Source of the DNA: Affinirhizobium straminoryzae
GTDB taxonomy: Bacteria > Pseudomonadota > Alphaproteobacteria > Rhizobiales > Rhizobiaceae
DNA length: 60,404 nt
Reading direction: 5' to 3'
Assembly (NCBI RefSeq): GCF_007004135.1
Contig: NZ_VJMG01000048.1
Location: 1-60,404 of the forward strand
The first letter of the stretch is position 1. Every line of letters starts with the position of its first letter. Below are positions 19,772 to 28,846 of the stretch, one piece after another. The notes below the pieces were generated by a model. That model saw only the letters and a list, made by a program, of their open reading frames with translations. It was not told where the DNA came from and did no database searches. The translations under genes and the position numbers were made by a program.

Positions 19772-20158
19772 TCAGTCTGCCGGCACCGGGCGCGGCTGGC
19801 CTGTCTCGTCGAGCGCCACCATGATGAATGTGCCTTCGGTGACCTTCTCCAGCATGCCGATGCGCGAGCGGTTGACCCAGGCTTCCACCTGCAGCGTGAT
19901 CGAGGTGCGGCCGATGCGGGTGACTTCGGTGTAGATGCTGAGCGTGTCGCCGATCTTGACCGGGCGCTGGAAGGCCATTTCCTTCACTGCGGCGGTGACG
20001 ACGCGGGTTCGCGCCCGTTCGCCGGCGCGGATGCCGGCCGCGAGGTCCATCTGCGCCATGACCCACCCCCCGAAGATGTCGCCGGCGGGATTGGCATCCC
20101 CCGGCATGGCCAGCGTGCGGAGCGTCAGTTCTCCCTCGGGCAGGGTCTGTTCGGGCAT
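19772..20158 (-). CDS. Acyl-CoA thioesterase, YciA-like hotdog fold
   Basis: Cytoplasmic 128-residue single-hotdog protein that hydrolyses acyl-CoA. Family features are LAMPGDANPAGDIFGGWVMA with the catalytic Asp/Asn region near residue 20, VTAAVKEMAFQRPVKIGD near 55, and GRTSITLQVEAWV near 80. Length matches YciA-type enzymes. ATG 20158 has AGGAG eight bases upstream. It stands alone between the metal ATPase promoter region and a divergent chemoreceptor gene. Confidence 0.88.
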   Translation of the reverse strand: MPEQTLPEGELTLRTLAMPGDANPAGDIFGGWVMAQMDLAAGIRAGERARTRVVTAAVKEMAFQRPVKIGDTLSIYTEVTRIGRTSITLQVEAWVNRSRIGMLEKVTEGTFIMVALDETGQPRPVPAD

Positions 20159-20340
20159 GGGGCGATCTCCTGTTGCCGTCTTGTGCAGTGCACACTTCCC
20201 AAACCTTAGATCCGGCCCGCACGGCTGACAACGGCTTTCCCGCAAGGGTGCACCCGTAGAATTGCAAGTCCTGCGTTTACGGAGCGGAAAGCACGCGCAT
20301 CATACGCTTTTGCGGCATTCTGTGTGCGAAGAGGTGCAGC

Positions 20341-22185
20341 ATGACGAAATTCCGTCTTTCGACGCGGCTTTACCTGCTGGTGGCGCTGGCCGTCATCATT
20401 CTCGTTGCCACCATGGTCCTCAGTCTGTCCCACAATTTCGGCGCGCTCGAAAAGGAGCGCAAGGCCTCGCTGGCGGCGATGAATGCCAATGCGCTGAGCC
20501 TGATCAAGACCTATTACGACCAGGAAGTGGCCGGCAAGCTGACGCGGGAACAGGCGCAAGGGGAAGCGAAGCGGCTGATCGGCACCATGCGCTATGACAA
20601 TGGCAGCGGCTATTTCTGGATCAATGACATGTATCCGCGCATGGTCATGCATCCCATCAAGCCGGAACTGAACGGGTCCGACCTGACGCAGAACAAGGAT
20701 CCCAACGGCAAATTCCTGTTTGTGGAATTCGTCAACACCGTGAAGGCCACCGGCCAGGGTTTCGTCAATTACGACTGGCCGAAGCCCGGCGCCGAAAAGC
20801 CGGTGGAAAAATATTCGCACGTGGCGGGATTTGCCCCGTGGGGCTGGGTCGTTGGCACCGGCGTCTATGTGGATGACCTGAAGGCGCTTTACTGGCAGAT
20901 GGCCCTGCGCTTTGCCGCCATGTCCGGCATCGGCATGTTGCTGCTGGCCGGCAGCGCGCTGATGATCGTCAAGAGCGTGACGCAGCCGGTCGGGCGCATC
21001 CGTGCGGCACTGCAGCGCATGGCTGCCGGCGAGCCATCGATCGCCATCGACGGTGTGGAGGCGCGGGACGAGCTTGGCGACATCGCCCGTTCCCTTGTCG
21101 TGCTGCGCGATGCGGTGGATGAGCGTGCACTGCTCCAGAAGCGCGATGCCGACCAGCAGCGGGCCCTGGCGGAGGACCGCGAGCGGGCGGCCGGCGTGGT
21201 CCGGCAGGCGGCCGAGCGGCAGTCGGAGGCCATGCAGGCCCTTGGCGCGGCGCTGGAGGCTCTGTCGCGCGGTGATCTGTCCGTCTCGCTTGGGGATCTC
21301 GGAGCCGATTTCGCCAAGGTGCGCGATGATTTCAATTCGGCCGTCGGTTCGTTGCGGCGGACCATCGAGGAGATTTCCCGCACGGGCCACGTGGTGGGCG
21401 AAAGCGCGCTCGAGATCAGCCGCGCCACCGGCACGCTGCAGCAGCGCACCGAGCAGCAGGCCGCAGCCCTGGAACAGGCGGCGTCCGCGCTGGAGGAAAT
21501 CACGGCGACGGTGAAGACCGCCTCTGAGCGGGCTGCGGAAGCACGCGCGATGGTAGCCGATACCAAGACCAGCGCCGGCCGTTCCGGCGAGATTGTTCGC
21601 GATGCCGTGGATGCCATGGGGCGCATCGAGGACTCCTCGAGCCGCATCGGCCAGATCATCTCCGTCATCGACGAGATCGCCTTCCAGACCAACCTTCTGG
21701 CCCTGAATGCCGGCGTCGAGGCGGCACGTGCCGGCGAGGCCGGACGCGGCTTTGCGGTGGTGGCGCAGGAAGTGCGCGAACTCGCGCAGCGTTCCGCCAA
21801 TGCGGCAAAGGAGATCAAGGCGCTGATCAACAGTTCGGCTCGCGAGGTGGAGGCCGGAGTGTCGCTGGTGCGCACCACCGGCGAGGCGCTGGTGGATATC
21901 GTTCGTCTGGTCGAGAAGGTGAATGCCCAGGTGGAGGGCATTGCCACCGCAGCACGCGAGCAGGCCTCCGGTTTGCAGGAGATCAACACCTCCGTCAACC
22001 ACATGGACCAGATGACCCAGCAGAACAAGGCGATGGTGCACGAGTCGGCCGCAGCCGGGCAGACGCTGGCCGCCCAGAGCCAGCAGTTGCGCGACCTGCT
22101 GGAAGGCTTTCGCCTTTCCGGCACCGGCACCGGCACCGGCACCGGCACCGGAATCGGGATTGCCCTGCCAAGACACGCCGCCTGA
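20341..22185 (+). CDS. Methyl-accepting chemotaxis protein with periplasmic Cache domain
   Basis: A 614-residue transmembrane chemoreceptor. Membrane helices lie at about residues 10-30 and 188-210; between them is a single Cache-type domain (GSGYFWINDMYPRMVMHP and GFAPWGWVVGTGVYVDD), usually binding small organic acids or amines. HAMP follows (SVTQPVGRIRAAL), and the signalling tip is [20 protein letters not shown]. The C-terminus carries five Gly-Thr repeats from a GGCACC microsatellite and lacks a CheR-tethering pentapeptide. No che genes are nearby. A terminator follows at 22213. Confidence 0.93.
   Translation: MTKFRLSTRLYLLVALAVIILVATMVLSLSHNFGALEKERKASLAAMNANALSLIKTYYDQEVAGKLTREQAQGEAKRLIGTMRYDNGSGYFWINDMYPRMVMHPIKPELNGSDLTQNKDPNGKFLFVEFVNTVKATGQGFVNYDWPKPGAEKPVEKYSHVAGFAPWGWVVGTGVYVDDLKALYWQMALRFAAMSGIGMLLLAGSALMIVKSVTQPVGRIRAALQRMAAGEPSIAIDGVEARDELGDIARSLVVLRDAVDERALLQKRDADQQRALAEDRERAAGVVRQAAERQSEAMQALGAALEALSRGDLSVSLGDLGADFAKVRDDFNSAVGSLRRTIEEISRTGHVVGESALEISRATGTLQQRTEQQAAALEQAASALEEITATVKTASERAAEARAMVADTKTSAGRSGEIVRDAVDAMGRIEDSSSRIGQIISVIDEIAFQTNLLALNAGVEAARAGEAGRGFAVVAQEVRELAQRSANAAKEIKALINSSAREVEAGVSLVRTTGEALVDIVRLVEKVNAQVEGIATAAREQASGLQEINTSVNHMDQMTQQNKAMVHESAAAGQTLAAQSQQLRDLLEGFRLSGTGTGTGTGTGIGIALPRHAA
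22120..22149. repeat. Hexanucleotide microsatellite, five GGCACC units, in a chemoreceptor gene
   Basis: Five perfect in-frame copies encode (Gly-Thr)5, followed by two degenerate units encoding Gly-Ile. Unit number can change by slippage without shifting the frame. Confidence 0.9.
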
Positions 22186-22212
22186 CGCTGCTCGGGCTTG
22201 ACGGCCGGGACT

Positions 22213-22245
22213 GGCCTGCTTCCCCGGGGAGCAGGCCTTTCTGTT
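22213..22245 (+). terminator. Rho-independent terminator after the chemoreceptor gene
   Basis: Perfect stem GGCCTGCT (22213-22220) and AGCAGGCC (22230-22237) with a nine-base GC-rich loop, followed by TTTCTGTT. Confidence 0.65.
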
Positions 22246-22667
22246 CGGAGCCTGACCCGGCGGAGGGCCTCGCGGGTCCGGGCACCGCTGCTGCAGCCGG
22301 CCATTGTCAGGACAAACGGCACAAGGGCGCATGGCGCGCTCCTTGCCGAACTCCATCCTCATATCGGAGTTGTGCCGGCCGTTCACGCGCTGTCGCGGCG
22401 GTCGCGAAGCGTCGCCAGGCGCTTTCCTATCCCGTTACCGCTGACGCACCGTTCTCCGGCGTTACCGGTGTTTCCGACGAAACGATCTGCGCGATAGGCC
22501 TTCTTGCGGCCTGCGCGTGCTCCGTCTCAAAATAACTCATCCTCGGATTGTGCCCTGAATTTGCAGGGGTGCAAAATGACTCTTTTTGGGAAAGTTTTCA
22601 TTTACCTTATCTGGTTACCGTTTCGTCGCTGGGACTCTTCCCGAAACGAGACAGGTGAGCAGTCGGA
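22246..22667. other. Intergenic region before the extensin-like gene
   Basis: About 420 bases without a supportable gene. The last 150 bases are locally AT-richer and probably hold the promoter of the downstream lipoprotein gene, but no clear -35/-10 pair can be named. Confidence 0.4.
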
Positions 22668-24011
22668 ATGGCACAGGCGACTACCTACCGGCGGGCACTG
22701 GCCTTCCTGATGGCAACAGCGCTTGTGGCGGGGTGCTCCTTTACCGATATCGTGCCGCCGGCGCCGATCGACCGTGGCACGCGCGTTTCCGCCATCCAGC
22801 CTTCCGGCATGACATCCCCCGTGCAAAGCGTTCGTGACGGCTATCCTGTTCCACCGCAGCCGGTGACATACCTGCAGGGTGGCGAGGCAACGGGCGTGCA
22901 GACCGGCACGCCGGGCCATCTCGTCATTCCCGAGGGCGGCGTCAACATGGATGCCGAGCTTGGGGTTACGCCGCCCGACCCGGCGATGGCGGGGAACGGT
23001 CGGGTGTTGGGGCTTGCCGAGGAGCAGCAGTTCGATATTGCCGAGGGCAATGCCGTGCATCCTGTGGTTGATGGCATCGGCACCGATACGCCTGTCCAGC
23101 GCCCCTCCGCGATGCCTGTGGAACCGCGTCGCAGCGAGCCGCGTCGTCTGGAGGTCCGTCGCCAGCCGGGAGCGGGCGACGAGCTGCTCGGGCCGGTCAC
23201 GCGTCGCGCGCCGCCCGAGCGCCGCGACAGGGTGGCGGCAGCGCCGCGCTGGAGCGACAACCGGCCCGTGGTCGCGCCGAGCCGGGTACCGGTCGATGAA
23301 CCTTTCGATGGTCCGTTCGATGCTCCCATGGATGCACCGATGGCAGCACCACCGCTTGCTGCGCCGCGGCAGGTGGCCATGGTGATGCCGCAGAATCCCG
23401 CCTATCCGCCCCGCCAGAGCGACTGGGGCATGAGCCCCATTCCCGAGCCGATGCCCGCATCCGAGATCGCCTGCCGTCGTGAACTGGTGCGGCTTGGCGT
23501 GCAGTTCCGCGACAAGCCGCGCATCTATGGCGGTCCGAGCTGCGGGATCGAGCATCCCGTGGAGTTGACCGGTCTTGCCGGCAATATCGGTGTGCGGCCG
23601 GGCGTGACGCTCAATTGCCAGACGACGCTCGCCTTTGCCCAGTGGGTCAGGAACGAACTGGCGCCCGCCGCACGGGCGCGATACCTCACCGGCGTGCGCA
23701 CCATCGAGCCGCTCGGCGGCTATTCCTGCAGGCGCATGAACAACAGCCGCCAGGCCTATAACCCGATGTCGGAACATGCCCGCGGCAATGCCATCGATGT
23801 CGGCAAGTTCGTGCTGAAGAATGGTCACGAGATCGACGTACGCCAGAAGGGTTTCTTTGCGTTCCGCGAACGCGGGCTGCTGAATGCCGTGCGCTCCGAC
23901 AGCTGCCGCTACTTCAATACGGTGCTGGGGCCGGGCAGCAATCCCGAGCATTGGAACCACTTCCACTTCGACCTCAGGAACCGCGCGTCCGGCAACCGGA
24001 TCTGCGACTGA
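22668..24011 (+). CDS. Extensin-like C-terminal domain lipoprotein
   Basis: A 447-residue envelope protein. The N-terminus is a lipoprotein signal with lipobox LVAGC (Cys23). Residues about 30-255 are Pro/Arg-rich and low-complexity. The C-terminal 190 residues form the Extensin_C domain, with CGIEHPV, YSCRRMNN, SEHARGNAIDVGKF and HWNHFHFDL. The SEHARGNAID and HFHFD residues match the zinc site of M15-like peptidases, so it may cleave or bind peptidoglycan; this is inference. It precedes ddl on the same strand with a gap of about 130 bases, consistent with a cell-wall context. Confidence 0.88.
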   Translation: MAQATTYRRALAFLMATALVAGCSFTDIVPPAPIDRGTRVSAIQPSGMTSPVQSVRDGYPVPPQPVTYLQGGEATGVQTGTPGHLVIPEGGVNMDAELGVTPPDPAMAGNGRVLGLAEEQQFDIAEGNAVHPVVDGIGTDTPVQRPSAMPVEPRRSEPRRLEVRRQPGAGDELLGPVTRRAPPERRDRVAAAPRWSDNRPVVAPSRVPVDEPFDGPFDAPMDAPMAAPPLAAPRQVAMVMPQNPAYPPRQSDWGMSPIPEPMPASEIACRRELVRLGVQFRDKPRIYGGPSCGIEHPVELTGLAGNIGVRPGVTLNCQTTLAFAQWVRNELAPAARARYLTGVRTIEPLGGYSCRRMNNSRQAYNPMSEHARGNAIDVGKFVLKNGHEIDVRQKGFFAFRERGLLNAVRSDSCRYFNTVLGPGSNPEHWNHFHFDLRNRASGNRICD

Positions 24012-24139
24012 GAGGCTTTTCACCGGATTGTGAGAGCGGTCCAACTTTCGACACAGACGGGTTGATGCATGGCGGCCGTGTTCCACCAGCGGTCGCTTTC
24101 ATCCTCCGTGCCGCCTCTTCACAAAAAAGGAAAACCTGC

Positions 24140-25192
24140 ATGAGCCTTCTCACCGTCGGCGTCCTCTATGGTGGCCAGTCGGCCGAGCACGATGTCTCCC
24201 TGATGTCGGCCGCCAATGTGATGAAGGCGATGGACCGCGCCCGCTACCGGGTGGTGCCGATCGCAATTGGCCGCGACGGGATCTGGTGGCTGAACGCCGA
24301 TGCGGGCGAGGGCCCCGTGCCGCAGCCGGGCAGCGGGGTCAGCGTTGCGCTGGTGCCGGGCGGCCGCGGTCGTCTGGTGGCGGTCGATGGTGCGCCCGCC
24401 GAGCTTTTGCCGACGCTCGACCTGCTGTTTCCTGTGCTGCATGGCCGTTTCGGCGAGGACGGCACGGTGCAGGGCTATGCCGAAATGGCGGGGCTGCCCT
24501 ATGCGGGCTGCGGCATTCTCGGATCGGCGGCGGCCATGGACAAGGATGTCGCCAAGCGTCTGCTGCGCGAGGCCGGGGTGCCCGTTGCCCGTTCGGTGAC
24601 GCTTGCGGCCGGCGAGGGTGTCGATGCGGACCAGCTGGCTGACCGGTTCGGCTATCCCTTCTTCGTCAAGCCGGCGCGGCAGGGGTCTTCCTTCGGCGTG
24701 TCACGCGTCGATGGCGCCCAGGCGGTGAAGCCGGCGCTGACCAAGGCCTTCGAGTTCGACGACAAGATCCTCGTCGAGGAATTCCTGCACGGCCGCGAGA
24801 TCGAATGCGCGGTGCTGCAGCATGCCGATGGCCGGCTGACCATTTCGCCGCCCGGCGAGATCGTCACCGCCGCGCATCATGACTTCTACAACTACGAGGC
24901 CAAGTATTTCGATCCGGACGGCGCGAAGGTCGTCATTCCGGCCGAGGTGCCGGAGGCGGTGGTGGAGGAGGCGATGGCGCTCTCTGCCCGCGCCTTCCGG
25001 GCACTGTCCTGCGAGGGGATTGCGCGCGTCGATTTCTTCCTGCTGGAGGACGGACGCCTGTTCCTGAACGAGGTCAACACCATGCCCGGCTGCACCAATC
25101 GCAGCATGTATCCGCTGGCGCTGGCCGAATGCGGCGTGAGCTATTCCGGCTGGATCGACGTGGCGATCGCCTTCGGCCTGAAACGGGGCTGA
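24140..25192 (+). CDS. ddl: D-alanine--D-alanine ligase
   Basis: ATP-grasp enzyme joining two D-Ala for peptidoglycan precursors. The 350-residue protein shows LYGGQSAEHDVSLMSA (N-terminal substrate loop), FPVLHGRFGEDGTVQGYAEM, the flexible GSSFGVSRVDGA loop, EGIARVDFFL and NEVNTMPGCTNRSMYPLA with Mg2+/D-Ala-binding residues. ATG 24140 has AAAAAGGAAAACC upstream; the longer open frame overlaps the previous gene and is not used. It lies outside a mur/fts cluster, as expected for the second, DdlA-type ligase of rhizobia. Confidence 0.95.
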   Translation: MSLLTVGVLYGGQSAEHDVSLMSAANVMKAMDRARYRVVPIAIGRDGIWWLNADAGEGPVPQPGSGVSVALVPGGRGRLVAVDGAPAELLPTLDLLFPVLHGRFGEDGTVQGYAEMAGLPYAGCGILGSAAAMDKDVAKRLLREAGVPVARSVTLAAGEGVDADQLADRFGYPFFVKPARQGSSFGVSRVDGAQAVKPALTKAFEFDDKILVEEFLHGREIECAVLQHADGRLTISPPGEIVTAAHHDFYNYEAKYFDPDGAKVVIPAEVPEAVVEEAMALSARAFRALSCEGIARVDFFLLEDGRLFLNEVNTMPGCTNRSMYPLALAECGVSYSGWIDVAIAFGLKRG

Positions 25193-25312
25193 GGCGTTCC
25201 GCACCGGCGGCGGCTCATACAGAGTGCGCCGCCGTTCGCCCTCGCCATTCCGGTTTCGTGCCTATATAAGACGCAGCATCCTGCCCATATTTCATGCGTG
25301 CGTTCCCCGAAC

Positions 25313-26239
25313 ATGTCCTCCATCGTTTCCGTACACTCCCTGACGAAGACCTATGCCAACGGGTTTCAGGCGCTGAAGGGCGTCGATCTCGAGATCCGGC
25401 AGGGCGAGATCCTGGCACTGCTCGGGCCGAATGGTGCTGGCAAGACGACGCTGATCTCGATCATCTGCGGCCTCTCCATGCCGTCCTCCGGCCAAGTGCT
25501 GGTGGGTGGCCATGACGTGGTCAGCCAGTTTCGCAAGACGCGCCGGCTGATCGGGCTGGTGCCGCAGGAACTCACCACCGACCAGTTCGAGACCGTGTGG
25601 AACACGGTCAGCTTTTCGCGCGGCCTGCACGGGGAAAAGAGCAATCCGGCGCTCATCGAGCGCATCCTGAAGGATCTCTCGCTCTGGGAGAAGCGCGACA
25701 ACAAGCTGCGCGAACTCTCCGGTGGCATGAAGCGGCGCGTGCTGATTGCCAAGGCCCTGGCGCATGAACCGCGCGTGCTCTTCCTCGACGAGCCGACGGC
25801 GGGTGTCGATGTGGAGCTTCGGCGCGGCATGTGGACGGCGATCGACCGGCTGCGCGAGACGGGCGTCACCGTCATCCTCACCACGCATTACATCGAGGAG
25901 GCGGAGGAAATGGCCGACCGCATCGGTGTGATCCGCGCCGGCGAACTGTTGCTCGTTGAGGAGAAGAAAGCGCTGATGGACAAGCTCGGCCGCAAGCAGC
26001 TTCGGCTTGAGCTGAAGGCGCCGCTTGCCGTGCTTCCCCAGTCGCTTGGTGCGCTCGGCGTGTCGCTGACGCCCGATGGCCGCCAGCTGGTGCACGAGTA
26101 TGGCAACGGTGCGGGCGATGGCCGCATCGGCCAGGTGCTGGCGACGGTCGAGGCGGAGGGTATCGCTTTCACCGACCTTTCGACCCGGCAGAGTTCGCTG
26201 GAAGACATTTTCGTTTCGCTGGTGGGAGCACGCGCATGA
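25313..26239 (+). CDS. ABC transporter ATP-binding protein, YadG-like
   Basis: A 308-residue ATPase subunit of an ABC-2 type exporter. Walker A is GPNGAGKTT near residue 40, the signature is LSGGMKRRV near 138, Walker B is [12 protein letters not shown] near 156, and the switch His is in [10 protein letters not shown] near 188. A C-terminal domain of about 90 residues follows, as in YadG/CcmA-type proteins. ATG 25313 is preferred over the GTG at 25298. Its stop overlaps the permease start by four bases. The substrate of this pair is unknown. Confidence 0.92.
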   Translation: MSSIVSVHSLTKTYANGFQALKGVDLEIRQGEILALLGPNGAGKTTLISIICGLSMPSSGQVLVGGHDVVSQFRKTRRLIGLVPQELTTDQFETVWNTVSFSRGLHGEKSNPALIERILKDLSLWEKRDNKLRELSGGMKRRVLIAKALAHEPRVLFLDEPTAGVDVELRRGMWTAIDRLRETGVTVILTTHYIEEAEEMADRIGVIRAGELLLVEEKKALMDKLGRKQLRLELKAPLAVLPQSLGALGVSLTPDGRQLVHEYGNGAGDGRIGQVLATVEAEGIAFTDLSTRQSSLEDIFVSLVGARA

Positions 26240-26997
26240 ACTGGGAGGCGATCAAGGCCATCTACCTGTTCGAGATGATGCGCATGAAGCGCACGCTGCT
26301 GCAGAGCGTCATCTCGCCTGTCATCACCACCTCGCTCTATTTCATCGTGTTCGGCACGGCGATCGGCTCGCGCATCAACGAGGTGGGCGGCGTTTCCTAC
26401 GGCGCCTTCATCACGCCCGGCCTCATCATGCTGACGCTTCTGTCGCAATGCATCAGCAATGGCGCGATCGGCATCTATTTTCCGAAATTCACCGGAACGG
26501 TCTACGAGATCCTTTCGGCGCCCGTCTCGATGGTGGAGATCGTCATCGGCTATGTGGGGGCGGCCGCCAGCAAGGGGCTGATCATCGGCCTGATCATTCT
26601 CGCCACCGCCGCCTTCTTCGTGGATTTGAGGATCGAGCATCCGTTCCTGATGCTGCTCTTCATGGTGCTGACGGCGATCACCTTTTCGATGTTCGGCTTC
26701 ATCATCGGCATCTGGGCCGACAATTTCGAGCAGCTGAACCTGGTGCCGATGCTGGTGGTGCCGCCGCTGACCTTTCTCGGCGGAAGCTTCTATTCCATCG
26801 ATATGCTGCCGCCGTTCTGGGCGGCCGTCAGCCATCTCAATCCGGTGCTCTATCTCGTCTCCGGCTTCCGCTGGAGTTTCTACGAGATTTCCGACGTCAA
26901 TCCGCTGATCAGCCTCGGCATGATCGCGGTCTTCCTGACCATCGGATTTTGCCTGCTGCAATGGATCTTCCGCACCGGTTACCGGCTGCGCAAGTAG
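26236..26997 (+). CDS. ABC-2 type transporter permease, YadH-like
   Basis: A 253-residue inner-membrane protein with six predicted helices. It has the ABC-2 family segments [16 protein letters not shown] and, near residue 175, [20 protein letters not shown], typical of YadH/NodJ-type permeases. The ATGA overlap with the ATPase gene shows coupled translation. Export of an envelope component or drug is possible; no neighbour identifies the cargo. Confidence 0.92.
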   Translation: MNWEAIKAIYLFEMMRMKRTLLQSVISPVITTSLYFIVFGTAIGSRINEVGGVSYGAFITPGLIMLTLLSQCISNGAIGIYFPKFTGTVYEILSAPVSMVEIVIGYVGAAASKGLIIGLIILATAAFFVDLRIEHPFLMLLFMVLTAITFSMFGFIIGIWADNFEQLNLVPMLVVPPLTFLGGSFYSIDMLPPFWAAVSHLNPVLYLVSGFRWSFYEISDVNPLISLGMIAVFLTIGFCLLQWIFRTGYRLRK

Positions 26998-27001
26998 CGC
27001 C

Positions 27002-27025
27002 CGCTCAGTCGCTCAGTCGCTCAGT
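27002..27025. repeat. Three copies of CGCTCAGT across a stop codon
   Basis: Perfect eight-base units at 27002, 27010 and 27018. On the minus strand each unit contains TGA, and the first one read is the stop codon of the aspartic protease gene. Confidence 0.8.
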
Positions 27026-27719
27026 CGCGCAGGCGCAGTTGGTCGGTCTGCATCTGCAGGGAACCGAGGGTGGAGAGAAAACTCATGCCGAGCAGGCTTT
27101 CCTCCAGCCGTCCGCGTTCGGCGACCAGCGCGCGGATGCCGGTGCGGTCGATCGGGCCGACGGCGACGCTGTCGAGCGTGACGGGTGCTGCGCGGGCAGC
27201 CCCGTTTGCCGTCATCACCCGCACCGAATAGGCAAGACGCGCGGGGTCGAGCCCCAGCCGTTCGGCATCCGCATAGGACAGCACGATGGTGCTGGCGCCG
27301 GTATCGACCAGCGTCGGGATCGTCCGGTCATCGATCTCGACATGTGCCTTGAAGTGGCCGTCGCGGGCGCGGTAAAGCACCACCTCCTGGCCACCCTCGC
27401 TCGTCGTCATCACCAGCGGACTGCCGGGAATGAGGCCGGCGCTCATGCGGGCGGCGAACTGGTGCAGGTCCATGCGGTAGAGATAGCCGGCGACCAGCGC
27501 CAGCACGATGACGAGCCAGAGCGCGATGTTGCGCAACACCTCGCCGATCGGCCCGCGCCGTCCGGCCATCACGCCGGCAGCCAGCAGCGCGCCGATGGCC
27601 GAAAGCTGCACCAGCCGGGCAAAATCGTCATTGGCAATGCCGAAGGTGAGGCCGGACTCGTGATTGAAGACGAGGAAGGCGAGGCCCGCCGCGAGGATCG
27701 CCAGAAGCACGCTCAGCAT
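27021..27719 (-). CDS. Membrane-anchored retropepsin-like aspartic protease (TIGR02281 type)
   Basis: A 232-residue protein with three N-terminal membrane helices (about 2-22, 35-52, 62-82) and a C-terminal single-lobe aspartic protease fold. The active site is VDTGASTIVLS near residue 138, and it ends in LLGMSFLSTLGS, the partner strand of retropepsins. The family would act as a dimer, in the periplasm given the topology. ATG 27719 follows GGGAGGACG and overlaps the end of the DUF1289 gene by seven bases. Substrate unknown. Confidence 0.85.
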   Translation of the reverse strand: MLSVLLAILAAGLAFLVFNHESGLTFGIANDDFARLVQLSAIGALLAAGVMAGRRGPIGEVLRNIALWLVIVLALVAGYLYRMDLHQFAARMSAGLIPGSPLVMTTSEGGQEVVLYRARDGHFKAHVEIDDRTIPTLVDTGASTIVLSYADAERLGLDPARLAYSVRVMTANGAARAAPVTLDSVAVGPIDRTGIRALVAERGRLEESLLGMSFLSTLGSLQMQTDQLRLRD

Positions 27720-27943
27720 GGATCGTCCTCCCTGCTGCGGCTCGCCAGCTGCCGACGCCTTGTCTCGCGGCGCGGGCGCCGTTCGATGCCCTCCAGACGG
27801 GCCGGCAGCGCCGCCATGATCGCCTGCCGTTCGCCATCCGTATAGGTGGTCCAGAGGCCGATCTCGTCGCGCGTGCGACCGCATCCGAAACACAGGCCGG
27901 TCTTGTCATCCAGAGAACAGACGAGAATGCAGGGCGTGAGCAT
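27713..27943 (-). CDS. DUF1289 small cysteine protein
   Basis: A 76-residue protein with the DUF1289 pattern TPCILVCSLDDKTGLCFGCG: Cys5, Cys9, Cys18 and Cys21, a likely metal or Fe-S site, then a Trp and a basic tail. Function is not established. The gene overlaps the aspartic protease gene by seven bases, suggesting coupled translation. Confidence 0.85.
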   Translation of the reverse strand: MLTPCILVCSLDDKTGLCFGCGRTRDEIGLWTTYTDGERQAIMAALPARLEGIERRPRRETRRRQLASRSREDDPC

Positions 27944-27961
27944 GAAGACTATATCATCCCT

Positions 27962-28747
27962 TCAGACTGCAACCGCAAGGGTGCACAGCAGTATCGTTTC
28001 CGTGATCTGCTGGGTGGCGCCGATCGTGTCGCCGGTATGCCCGCCGATGCGCTGCCGCACGAAGCGGGTGAAGAGCGTCGCGCCGAGGGTGGACAGCGCG
28101 AGCGCCAGGAACAGGGTCAGCAGCGGCAGGCCGGCGGGCACCAGCAGCAGGCTGAGCCCGAAACCTGTGACGAGCGCCAGAGTGCGCGCCTCCGGCAGCG
28201 GCTGGCCGACGGCAACCGCCGTTCCGTTGGCGCGCGCCGGCGGCAGGGCGCGCCAGTGCCAGACCATCAGCGCCCGCGACACGGCCGCGGCCGCCAGCAG
28301 GGCGCCGGCGCCAAGCCCCGGCGAGACGAGCAGCGACAGCGCGACGAGCGCCGAGGCACGCAGGCCGAAGGAGAGAATGAGTGCTATCACGCCAAAGCTG
28401 CCGATGCGGCTGTCCTTCATGATGAGGAGCGCCTGATCGCGGTCGCGGCCGCCGAGCAGCCCGTCGCAGGCATCCGCCAGCCCGTCTTCGTGCAGTCCGC
28501 CCGTGAGAAGCGTCATCAGGCCGAGCGCCAGGAGGGCGGCCAGCGGATCGACGGCCGGGCTGGTGGCAAAGGTTGCCAGCACCAGCGCCGGCGCGAGCGC
28601 CACCAGCCAGCCGGCCAGCGGAAAGGCCCGGCAGGCGCGCGCGCTCGAGCCGTCATGCCCCTCGAAGACGCGGGCCGGCACTGGCAGGCGCGAGAGAAAG
28701 GCGATGGAGCGGGCGAGGTCGGTGAAAAATTCCGCGGCGTTTGGCAG
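27962..28747 (-). CDS. cobS: Adenosylcobinamide-GDP ribazoletransferase
   Basis: Inner-membrane enzyme that joins adenosylcobinamide-GDP to alpha-ribazole at the end of cobalamin synthesis (called cobV in some rhizobial literature). The 261-residue protein has AIAFLSRLPVP-like IAFLSRLPVPARVF, GGLHEDGLADACDGLLGGRD (acidic metal site), MKDSRIGSFGV, and several helices up to GGHTGDTIGATQQITE. There is no ATG, GTG or TTG at the right place; a CTG at 28747 sits five bases after GGAGG and gives the normal length, so CTG initiation is proposed. It is divergent from cobT across about 100 bases. Confidence 0.9.
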   Translation of the reverse strand: MPNAAEFFTDLARSIAFLSRLPVPARVFEGHDGSSARACRAFPLAGWLVALAPALVLATFATSPAVDPLAALLALGLMTLLTGGLHEDGLADACDGLLGGRDRDQALLIMKDSRIGSFGVIALILSFGLRASALVALSLLVSPGLGAGALLAAAAVSRALMVWHWRALPPARANGTAVAVGQPLPEARTLALVTGFGLSLLLVPAGLPLLTLFLALALSTLGATLFTRFVRQRIGGHTGDTIGATQQITETILLCTLAVAV

Positions 28748-28846
28748 TTGTTCCTCCGTCGATGCCTGATAAACAGGGGACCAGCAAATCAGATTCCGCT
28801 GCCGAAACCTAGGGCAGGGGAACAAGAGCAAAGGAAGATTGATCCG

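Noticed and set aside
20206..22386. Long antisense frame opposite the Cache chemoreceptor gene
   Set aside because: Composition follows the reverse of the receptor gene and no domain is seen.
28748..28846. Cobalamin riboswitch between cobS and cobT
   Set aside because: The gap is about 100 bases, too short for the aptamer, and its conserved elements were not found.
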